Source of the DNA: Cranoglanis bouderius
Lineage: Eukaryota; Chordata; Actinopteri; Siluriformes; Cranoglanididae
DNA: 64,000 nucleotides
NCBI GenBank assembly: GCA_023630585.1
Contig: CM042536.1
Span: 26,650,404-26,714,403 of the forward strand
Direction of reading: 5' to 3'
In this document: piece after piece, positions 35,071-45,053 of the stretch
Numbering within the stretch: position 1 is the stretch's first letter
How the letters are laid out: each line of letters starts with the position of its first letter
Translations under genes and position numbers: made by a program
The notes under the pieces: model-generated
The model's database searches: none
Told to the model about the DNA's origin: nothing
The model's input: only the letters and a program-made list of their open reading frames with translations

Positions 35071-37040
35071 CTCAGAGCTTTACGATGTGCCTGTTCTGCA
35101 AATCTCGAACCAGGTTCCCAGAACACAAATGACAAAATGTACTTTCTGTAGCACTCCTCTCACTTTAACAGTCCTCTCATCACTTTATTAACCAGGTAGA
35201 CGAGAGGAAAATAGGGAGGCTGTTGATTGGCTGAGAGAACAAAGGGGGCAGAACCTGCATGCTGAGGGACGCCAGAGGAGATGTAGTGTATACAGAATAA
35301 AGTGTTTGAGGAGAAGTATATTATTCCTGATAAGCTCTATTAATCAACAGTACAGTGTCGAGAGAGAAGTAAGATAAGATCATTTGGGTCCCACTGATAT
35401 TAACAAATATGTATGTAAAGGTAGTCATTTTAAACAGGTAATAAAACCTATACAGCCCACTATATCAAAAGGTTTACCTTGATATAATCATTAAAACGTG
35501 TTATTTTTTTTTTGCATTAATGTGTGAATCCATCTTGAAACATACTTTTTCATGAGTCATCCATTATAGATTATGAAAAATGTCCATTTAAGTCTTGCAA
35601 CATTCAGTCACTCTGTTACCTAAACACACTTCACCCCTATGAAATATCTGGAATAAGTCACATGTTCATCAGGACTTCCTGAAGATCGTGGGAAGAAGAA
35701 AAGTAAGTTCTGTCATTCTTATTTATTTATTTATTTAATTAATTAATTTTAAATTTTCAGTGATATTGAAAACTGGAACTGAAAGTGAATTGCTAATTTA
35801 ATCAAATAATTTCTAGTAAATCATTAGAATGTCCTTAATGTCATAGCATTAGTATGGATACTAGTTAACAAGTTAAGAGCTAAATGGCACTGCAGTCATG
35901 GAATCCTCCCACACAATGTGTGACAACTGTGTTGAACCCTGCAGGAACCGAGGGCAGCTACCTCACTGGAAAGAGGAACGTTTTCGGTTGTACATTAACA
36001 GGGTAGAGGAAAGAGTAAACACTTACTTTTTCTCCTATTTGAATGTTTACAAACCCAGTTCATGACTGTAGAATTAGAATTGGCAGAATAAGTCCATGTT
36101 TAGAAACACTATCAAATTAGAATTATAATATCAAATCACTTTCATTCAAACTTTAGAGCTATGCTTTTGTTTTAGCTCTTTTTTTTTTAGATAAGCACAC
36201 CAATATTCTGGTATTAATCAGAATTTGGCAATACTTCAGTTAATACCGAGTCAGGTAAACACCACAATCTGATTGCCCGATTCAGATTAAGCCAATATTC
36301 TGACCCACCCCCTGGAATATGCCTGTTTTAATTGGAACTCCGTTGTATGTAAACACCTTATTCAGAAAATCCACCGAATATAAATCCACTGAGATATATG
36401 TGCATGCTCAGTCCGCAAGGAATTGTGGGTGTTAACACATGCTTAGCTGTAGGCTAGGCATTTAGGAATGCCAACTGAGGCATAATTACAACAACCATGT
36501 ATACAGGAACATTCAGATGCCTGTATGCATACAAACATCGTATTCAGGATATGGCTGCAACCCGAATATAGACCTTAAACAGAATTTGATGTGCATGTAA
36601 ACGTAATCAGTTTAAACACTCGACAGGTGTATTCCTGGCTGGATTGGGGAAATAATGGCACCGGTAAAAGACCCTGAAAATAGGTCTCTATATGCTGAGC
36701 ATGGCTACTGTGTATTTTTCATTTTATTCCCACTGATGCATTGATCTTATGGAGCATGTTAGCCTTCAAAAATTATGAGCAATAATCTCTATTTAATTCC
36801 ACAAAAGGGAATACAAGGTCCTTTAGATGAAAAGTGACTATTTGTATGCATTCTTTCTACACATGTCCAATAAAGGCTATATAGCTCTTGTATATGAAAA
36901 CTGTAGTTAGAGATGATTCCTGTTGTGTCCAGTTGTTATTCTGTAACATGGCTAATCTAATAGAAATAAACAGAAATGTCTGTAATAAATCACCAGCACA
37001 ATGATGTACAAACTGCACAATTTGGGAAGCAAAGAAAACA
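35071..37040. other. yjefn3-ndufa13 intergenic region
   Basis: This contains the yjefn3 5' flank on the minus strand (an inverted CCAAT, 'gattggctg', near 35,227) and the 3' flank of ndufa13. A candidate MITE at 36,185-36,612 repeats words such as 'gtaaacacc' and ends 'gcatgtaaacgtaatcag'. No coding exon was found between the genes. Confidence 0.5.
36185..36612. mobile_element. Candidate MITE ('tttacatg' type)
   Basis: Internally repeated phrases ('gtaaacac', 'ttattcag', 'caatattctg') and the end 'gcatgtaaacgtaatcag' resemble MITEs common in fish. Inverted ends are not clear and the boundaries are estimates. Confidence 0.35.
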
Positions 37041-37174
37041 TATTTAATATTTGAAACATTTACAGTCTGAACATTAACACATTGCGCCTCTCTCTCTCTC
37101 TCACACACAAACAGAGCAGGTTAGACGCAGGTGGATGATCTTCTATCCTCTGATCCTCCAGGCCGAGCTGCAGC

Positions 37175-40100
37175 TTACATATACCACAGGAAGCCAAACC
37201 TCTTGTGCAGAAGCTCCTCCTGAGGTCGAAGGTTAAAGAGCTCATCTGTAGTCGGAGTGACCCAGCGGTCTGTGTGGAAAACATTCTCACCCACCTACGC
37301 AAACAGGTTCAAAGCATGATTATAGACTAAACATAAAAGTTGTAAAGTTGTGTGCATGTGATAAACGCACATCTACAGTACTACAAATGCAGTTGGCAGA
37401 GATCGAGTCTGAAAAGTGCTGGAACTTTCCGTTAAAAATGCATCTTAGCCAGTGATATGGCTGGATAGGCCAAAAAGACAAGCATTCATTTGCTTTGAAG
37501 GAAAACATAACAGCCAGGTCTTTCCTATGTCTTACAAAGGAAAATCAGTCTGAAATACCTTCCAGCCTGGCACATCCTTCATGATGATGGCTTCCTCCTC
37601 CAGGTTCTCCCGGAGCATCCGTAACGTCCTACAGAGAGCAGAGCGAGGAAAGCAAAAATGAACAGGTGATTGTGTAAGGAATAACAACAGACCGCTCCGG
37701 TATATGAAAATATTGCATTAAGTCGTTTTCAAAAATGAACAACAATTAGTGCCACTTAAAAACCATGATGATCAGCTTTAGGACTGCAATTGTCAGGAAC
37801 AGCTTTGCAATCAAGTCTTCATCAGTAAACTTCAACAAAATAGACTTCATGTGAAAACTATAATGAGTTTCCTATACAGTTATAGAAGGAATTTATTTAT
37901 AATCACACTATCCGGTGTCACCCAGATGAGGATGGGCTCCCTTTTGACTCTGGTTCCTCTCAAGGTTTCCTCCTCGTATCATCTCAGGGAGTTTTTCTTT
38001 GCCACCGTCGCCTCTGGCTTGTTCATTAGGGATAAACTTATAAATTTATATCCTGAATTTATATATTTCTGTAAAGCTGCTTTGGGACGATGTCCATTCT
38101 TAAAAGCACTAATCAAATAAAACAGAATTGAATTGAATTAGAGAATTAGAAGGTTTAGGATTTTGTTTCCTTTTGATTTTGTAGTGGATTTCTCACCACC
38201 GGCTTGTGTGTTTATCATTTTAATACTATGCTATCATACTACAAAAATGTGAAACCATGACAATCCTACTAACAACACAATCATTTGGTCTGCGTGTGCA
38301 GTCTGGTTGCTGTAACAGCTTGAAAAAGTGGAGAAATAATGAAAGAGTCGAACGTCTCACCTTCTGTCGTGTTCAGCCTGTAGGAGAGGCAGGAGAGCGA
38401 TCCGAGCCTCCAGGTCCTCAATATGCAAACGCCTGGGACACACACACACACACACACACACGTTTCATTCACATATGATTGTAAAGATCTAATATAAACG
38501 GTTTTACAGCATATTACGCACGGAAGTAAACATTCTCTGGAAGTCGTGACTCCTAATAGGCACAAAATTTACAAACTGCTTTCCTTATGTTGCCCTACAT
38601 ATACAGTACTGCGCAAAACTTTTAGGTACATGCAGGGAAATGCTGTAGAGCAAAGATTCTTTCAAAAATAAGGAACTTAAAAAATAACAGTAACTTAAAA
38701 AATAAATAAATAAAATAAAATTAAAAAAGAGACAGTATTTGGTGCGACAACCCTTTGCTTAAAAAATAGTAGTCTCAAGTACAATTTGTGTATTTCATAT
38801 TAAATAAATGAGCTGGTACGTTTTATTGAGCATCTTGCAGAACCAGACACAGTTCTTCTGGAGACTTTGACTTTCACACTCGCTTCTTATTTTTGCAGCA
38901 AAACCCAGCAGCCTTCATTTTTTTTGGTCTCTTATGTAATATTCTGCTTTCTTTAATGACATACAAACCTTTTTCTGTAACATTTAATTTTGTGCTAGAA
39001 AACTAATGTTTGGGAATCTAAAATGTTTTTGTACTGATTTGATAATGTAGTCATAAAGCCATAAAATAAAAAAAATCTATAACAAAATGTGCGCTAAAAA
39101 AATAAATAAGGGGGGCTAAGGTTTTTGCCCAGTACTGTATATACCATTAAAGTGATTTGGCCTGAAGACGACTTTTACAGCATTGATGTTGGAAGGTAAA
39201 TAAAAACTAATCTGGAAAATTAATTCCACACACACACACACACACACACAAAAAAAAACATTTGAAAAGAGAATTTCTTTTTCAGAAGCCTCCACATTAT
39301 AACTGATATGATAGATTAGATAGATTATAATAAAACTGCACTGTTCTGTCAGGTAGAAAAAACATTTTAGGCGACTAGTGTTTTTCAAAATGGCAGCTCT
39401 CCGGACTCAAGAGACAATTCCACAATGATCATGTTTGACGAGACGCAGCACCGGGGTTCCCGGTTCGATCCTGAGCTCGGGTTACTGTCTGTGAGTTTCA
39501 CTTGCTCTGTGTGGGTTTCCTCTGGGTTCTCTGGTTTCTTCCCACTGTCCAAAAAAATGCAAGTGAATTGGCTAATCTAAATTGCCCCTTTTTGTAAATG
39601 TGTGTCTGTGTCTGTGTGTGTGTGTGTGTGTAGTGCTTTGAGATGGACTGGCATCCAAACAAGGCTTTTCCTGGACAGACTCCACAACTGTGAGCAGGAA
39701 AAAGCAGTAAGTTAAGATAAATGAATTGTATTTGACCAATCAGTAGTCAGCTTTACATCTAGCTCCATTCAGACGTCCTTGTTCGGTTCTCATGGTACCT
39801 GGGTGAAAAGGGTAAACAGACTGGGCATGGGTACTGCATGGGTATCATATGAAGCACCCTACGATGGAAAAGATGACGAAAATAGGGATCGAGGACTTCT
39901 TATTGTACCGCACAGTCCGGTGCAGAAGCACTGTATGAGAATGTTACTGCATCAGTATCGTTCGATACACAGATATCAGTATCGAATCAATCACAGAGAA
40001 TTAATTACCACACACGATCCTACCTCCTCTCTCTGTTCCATTTGAAAAGCCTCCAGTAGCCGAACAGCATCACTCCAATGCCAATGCCGAACATACTGTA

Positions 40101-40661
40101 ACCTGGGAATTCAAAATAATAACTACTTAACAATAAATGCATCCGCTGTTTCCCCTACCAACACCCTGTGACTGTGTCTGCCTGGGGGAAAAAAATCCAA
40201 TTTCTCAAAATATATAGTTATTTGCTTAATAAAGACACTATGCATTACAGGGGTAATGTCCCACATAGAGAGTGAGCTTTATTTAGGGAAATTAATCATA
40301 AAAACCGTCCTGCTTTAGACAGAGAGTTAAACAGCAAACCTCTCTGACAAATCAAGCTGCACAACTATTACCAAGTTTTATGTCAAGCTGAATATAAACA
40401 GCAAATATCGCATTTTGTGTAAACTGAATGCACTGTCAGAGAAACACAGAGCTAGCCCAGTTAGCCACTTAGCTCGCCGTGCTAATTCCGAACACCAACA
40501 CTCCATTTAAACCAACAGAAATAACTATAAATTTGGTACTACAGAAACTGAAGCTCAGTGTACTGACCAGAAAGCCCCCTTTTAGGTAGGTTTCTCTTGT
40601 AATCAAAGGGAGCATAACCTCCCGGAGGAGGCATGTCCTGCTTCACCTTGGACGCCGCCAT
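37175..40661 (-). CDS. ndufa13: NADH dehydrogenase 1 alpha subcomplex subunit 13 (GRIM-19)
   Basis: Supernumerary subunit of mitochondrial respiratory complex I, needed for its assembly; also known as GRIM-19, a STAT3 interactor. Minus-strand coding exons are 40568-40661, 40024-40102, 38361-38432, 37559-37628 and 37175-37294, all with GT-AG borders, total 435 nt, 144 aa plus stop, the same length as human. The N terminus MAASKVKQDMPPPGGYAPFD is followed by one membrane helix (about 33-51, YSMFGIGIGVMLFGYWRLF), the basic stretch KWNRERRR, a conserved helix (LEARIALLPLLQAE; ENLEEEAIIMKDVPGWK) and the C terminus HKRFGFLWYM. The ATG lies in a TISU element. The exon 3 acceptor follows a UG microsatellite. 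It is flanked by gatad2a and yjefn3 on the same strand, as in human. Confidence 0.97.
37895..38140 (-). mobile_element. Dispersed repeat, minus strand (partner of 7,086)
   Basis: Its reverse complement starts near 'ttcaattcaattctgtttta' and matches the insert at 7,086. It extends further through 'aaaaactccctgagatga', 'gaggaaaccttgagag' and 'tccggatagtgtgatta', so this copy is the longer one. It lies in an ndufa13 intron. Confidence 0.7.
38437..38460 (-). repeat. (UG)n microsatellite at the ndufa13 exon 3 acceptor
   Basis: On the coding (minus) strand the intron ends (TG)n TCCCAG|GCGTTTG, so the repeat occupies the normal polypyrimidine-tract position. Confidence 0.9.
38604..39137 (+). mobile_element. 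Tc1/mariner-related MITE, copy 2 (complete)
   Basis: 534 bp with inverted ends (left cagtactgcgcaaaac; reverse complement of right cagtactgggcaaaaa) and a TA duplication on both sides (38,602-38,603; 39,138-39,139). No transposase is encoded. The ends resemble those of the Tc1 element at 56,233, a possible source of transposase. It lies in an ndufa13 intron. Confidence 0.85.
39425..39725 (+). mobile_element. SINE-like repeat, plus strand
   Basis: B-box-like 'ggttcgatcctgagc' is followed by 'tgtgtgggtttcctctgggt', 'cccactgtcc' and a TAAATGAA-type tail. It is related in layout to the repeat at 55,430. A (GT)n tract (39,614-39,632) is embedded. Confidence 0.55.
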
Positions 40662-40665
40662 CTTC
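40654..40665 (-). promoter_or_regulatory. ndufa13: TISU element over the ndufa13 start codon
   Basis: The minus strand reads GAAGATGGCGGC, an exact match to the TISU consensus SAASATGGCGGC (S = G or C), with the ndufa13 ATG in the expected place. TISU combines a YY1-type promoter site with scanning-free initiation on very short 5' UTRs and is enriched in mitochondrial genes. Confidence 0.8.
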
Positions 40666-40718
40666 CTCCCACCAACACCAACACCGCCGGGGTGTATTCC
40701 CACCCGTATTCCGATTAA

Positions 40719-40804
40719 CCACGCCCCCGGACCGAATATTGGCTAAAACTACGTGCACGCTGTCCAATCAGAGAGCTGCTTTGGAGTCTTACGCTCTAGC
40801 CAAT
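40719..40804 (-). promoter_or_regulatory. ndufa13: ndufa13 proximal promoter (GC box, three CCAAT boxes)
   Basis: Within 150 bp upstream of the start codon are a GC box (cacgccccc, about 40,720) and CCAAT motifs: ATTGG at 40,738-40,742, CCAAT at 40,764-40,768 and at 40,800-40,804. No TATA box is seen. This is a usual housekeeping promoter. Confidence 0.6.
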
Positions 40805-41010
40805 CTCAGTGCAGGAGGCGGATTTCGTGGATGTAATATTTGCTCTATGTCGCCCTCTCTTGCGGACTACAGGTATTACAACGCTTACTCAAAAATTTTT
40901 TTTGTTGCGTAATAATTACGATAAAGGTTTGACAAATTGGCAAAAGCACACACTATACGATACTTTTGAACATCAAATAACAGTTGAGGGTATATCAAAT
41001 TTTATCCATA

Positions 41011-41653
41011 CTAGGTGTAACATTAAAACCATTGACAGGTGAAGTGAATAAAATGGATTATCTTGTTACAGTGGTACCTGTCAGGGGTGGAATATATTAG
41101 GCAGCAAGTGAACATTCAGTTCGTGAAGTTGATGTGTTGGAAGCAGGAAAAATGGGCAAGCTTAAGGATCTAAGCAACTTTGACAAGGCAGTGTGATGTT
41201 CTGGGCAATGTTCTGATGGGAAACCTTGGGTCCTGGCATCCATGTGAATGTTACTTTGACACGTACCACCTACCTTGCAGTCCAAGTACATCGCTTCATG
41301 GCGACAGTATTCCCTAATGGCAGTGGCCTCTTTCAGCAGGATAACGCACCCTGCCACACTGCAAAAATGGTTTGAGGAACATAAGAGTTCAAGGTGTTGA
41401 CTTGGCCTCAAAATTCCAAAGATCGAGGATCTGTGGGATGTGCTGGACAAACAAGTCCGATCCATGGAGGCCCCACCTCGCTACTTACAGGACTCAAAGG
41501 ATTTGCTGCTAACGTCTTGGTGCCAGACACCACAGCACACCTTCAGAGGTCTTATGGAGTCCATGCCTCGACGGGTCAGAGCTGTTTTGGTGGCACAAGG
41601 GGGACCTACACAATATTAGGAAGGTGGTTTTAATGTTATGGCTGATCGGTGTG
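41011..41653 (+). mobile_element. Tc1-like element with internal deletion
   Basis: The right end 'ggttttaatgttatggctga', 'tcggtgtg' and the left end 'taacattaaaacca' are inverted relatives. The plus strand keeps the 5' lead-in ('gtgatgttctgggcaatg') and the transposase C terminus with 'IEDLWDVLDKQVRSMEAPPR' and 'MPRRVRAVLVAQGGPTQY' then stop. The middle, including the DNA-binding domain and most of the DDE core, is missing. It lies between gatad2a and ndufa13. Confidence 0.85.
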
Positions 41654-41659
41654 TATTGA

Positions 41660-42420
41660 AACAAGCTTCCAGCAAGTCTACTCAAATGTTTAGAATTTTT
41701 GTCATAAATTATTTTATTCATGATGCAAATTAAAGGTTTTTATGGTCAATGACATCCATGATATCAGAGCACTGAGTAGTAGTAGAGCAGTGAATCATTA
41801 CAGTGCAATACCATCTTTTTCCATGTAATAATTGAAAAAGCTGTTTAGAAGGCGCTGCTGTAAGGACGACCCATCGGCCATTAGTCTTATAAGTGCATCG
41901 TTAGTTTTTCTGTACTTACAAAGGGAAAGAACAATCGTAACCAAACTTCCTGACTTTGTATAAAAAGTAACAATAAGAGTCAATAACACACATACTAGAC
42001 AACAAGAGGATCAGATACCAATCCAAAATTACAGGCCAATGTCATTCTATGGAATCAGCTTATCCCAAAGTCACAAACTAAATGGCCATTAAAAACCTAT
42101 CAAACTTAAGGGTGCAGTTAAAAAGTGTTTGGAAACTGTACTAATCAATATCAGAGATAACTGACTCCTTTACAGAATTGCATTTACCATTTTCTGGCCT
42201 GGAAATTAGCTCACAACTGAACAGAGCTACACAGCCACACCCTATTTCCCTAAAAGGCCATCTACAACGCATAAATAGTTTTAATGGGAGTGGCCAGAAG
42301 AAAAAAAAAAAGCTCTAAAATAAAAATAATAAAACAAAACAGAGACTTTCAGACACAAAAGCACAAGAATAAAAATAAATAAATAAAAAAAAACAAAAAA
42401 AAAAAAACCAATATGTAAGG
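41660..42420. other. Intergenic, no gene seen
   Basis: AT-rich sequence between the Tc1 remnant and the 3' end of gatad2a. A-rich simple sequence lies at 42,300-42,410. No exon was recognised. Confidence 0.5.
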
Positions 42421-44256
42421 GTTAAAATTCTTTTATTATTACTTCTCAAACTGGGAAACAAAAGTAAACCTAACAAATCGTAACATGAGTTTGTACAGTG
42501 CGGCGGAACCGGAGGAACTGCTATTAAACCCCCGAAACAGAGCGGTGTGACATCATCAAGCAGAGACGCTGTGGAGGCCTCAGTCTCCTATCAGCTGAAC
42601 AGTACAGCATCCATACTGAGGATGAAATGTACCTGTGGTGTCAGGCAGCCGAACAAATGGCAAAGACGACGACTATACATAAAGTGTAATATGAGACTTC
42701 AATGATTTAAAACACAATGAGAAACAGGGTGAGATGACGATAGAACGGTCACATAAGGGAAAAAAAAAAGAAATGGTCATATCTGCTAACAGAAAAGTCG
42801 TCTCAAAGCCATTTGCTCTCTTAGTGATGTTTGTGGGGAATATTTATTTTATTAATAAATACAGGCCAATTTCACAGTCTGTAATAATCGAGGGTTTTGG
42901 GAAACTGGTAAAATTATGAAGTGCTGTTCCTTAATCTGCTGGAAACCACTGTGAAGATCAATCGGGGGGGAGAAGTGACATGAACCATAAAGATGATGAA
43001 GCAAATCAAATGGACTGGAATTAAACATCAACGCACAAACACAATCAAGTCTCCAATCCATTATGCACATGTTTCTGTAAAGGATTGTTCAGTTATGATA
43101 GTTTTTTTTTTTCGTCTTTCGATTTTGTGAACCGTAAAACATTTTAACAAAAAAGTTATGGGAGTAACATTTGAGAGGAAAAAAAAAAAGAAAGAAAAAA
43201 AGAACACCCTCAGACTTGTTTATGAGAAGAAAAAGGGGACTGCATGTGGCATCAGTGAAATCATTAAGCATGTGTTTAGGGTCATCGTGTGTTACTGAGA
43301 CTGAAATAAGCCTCGAAATGATCAAACTGTGACTCAAACCTAAAAATACTAAATGCAAAGGAGGACACACACACACAAAAAAAAGACCAAACAGTTTTTT
43401 GAAGCACAAAGTCTTTAAAGAGCCACAAGTCCAGTCAACCTCGGACTCGATTAGCTATATAACTTACAATCAAAAAAACTGCCTTTAGCAAAAAAGGGCT
43501 CTTCATGTAGCACTGCTGGCTTTTAGTTTGTAACGAAAGATTTATTCATCTTTTTTTTTTTGTTTGGTTTTTTTTTTTCAGTCTTTTTTTTTTTTTTTTT
43601 TTTTTAAGGAAAACCTATTTAATTGTTGTTGTTTTTTTCTTCCAAAGAAATGAAAGTTCCATGATTCATATGGAGAACAGACACAGTCTCACAGTTTGTG
43701 TCTCGAATCCAAAAGACATCATCTCCATGAGTACCGAGTACTCGATAACGCCACCATGTTCAGGCTTACAAATACGAGTCTCTACTGACATTTACAACCT
43801 GGCAGCAAAGCACAAGTGGAAGCCCTTTAACCTTTTAATTTCATCTTGGTTTAATTTTTTTTTCATTTTTCAAGTCATTCGTTCACTCATCTTCAATAAC
43901 TGGTCAGGGTGACGGTGGATCCGGAGCCTATTGCTTTAATATACATCACTGTTCTTGCACATTGATCAAACTTTTTTTTTTTTTTTTTTAAAGACACATG
44001 AAAAGGGGGGTGGGGGTGGGGGTGTCAGAAGCCAGGTGATTGAGGAAGATCTGCTGTAATAGAAGCCGAAAGCTTTTCTTCAGAACACGTTCCACGATTG
44101 GAAGCGAGACTCCGGAGCCTTTAGAGCTCTTCCATAATCCCACACTAATCTCAGAGGTTCTCGATCCGTTCCTAGAGCTGTTGCAGGACTCCAGGTGAGG
44201 AGGGCTGAGGTTTGTGATGGTGAGGAAAGCTCGGCTGAAGGGGACGCGTGGCCGGG
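42421..44256 (-). other. gatad2a: gatad2a 3' UTR (predicted)
   Basis: From the stop codon at 44,257 the minus strand is non-coding to a polyadenylation signal AATAAA at 42,432-42,437 (tttatt on plus). An upstream AATAAA-like site near 42,846 is an alternative. Several T/A homopolymers interrupt it. Extent is inferred. Confidence 0.5.
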
Positions 44257-44412
44257 TTATTTCCACGTGTTTGCAGTCTGGGAGATGGATCTGGAGGGGA
44301 TCATGTCTAACAGGTATTCTCTCTGACGCTCCACCGCAGACGATGTAGACTTGTGCACGGGCAGACTGGGGTTTACGTAGGCCATAGTCACACCTGCAAA
44401 CACATGACAGGC

Positions 44413-44461
<49 letters not shown>

Positions 44462-45000
44462 ACACACTCTCATTCATGACAACATTAGAACATAAAATAA
44501 CTTGGCAAATGAAATCAATTGGATTTTTTTTATTTTTTTTATTATTAAAGTACCCCTGAACGGGTGAAACTAAATTGGTAATTAATTAAAAGTAGACAGG
44601 AAGAAAGAAGGAAAGAGACAGACAGACAATAAAAGAAAAAAAGACAGAAGAAATAGAGAAACAGAAAGAAAAAGGAAGAAAGAAAGAAAAAGACAAATGC
44701 AAGAGAAAGAAAAAAGGACAGAAAAGAAATAAAGAAAAAGAAACAGAAAGTCAGAAGTAAAGACAGAAAAGAAAGACAGAAAGAAAGAGACAGACATACA
44801 AATAAACAAAAAGACAGGATAAAAGAAAAAGAAAGAAAAAGACAGAAATGCAAAGAGAAAGAAAAAAAGACAGAAAGAAAGAAAAAGAAAGGCTGAAAGA
44901 CAAAAGACAGAAACAAAGACACAGAATCATCAAAGGGAGGCTATAACACATTAAAAATCTTGCTTTAGAGTTCATGGGTACTTTACCACTACTGCTACAC

Positions 45001-45053
<53 letters not shown>

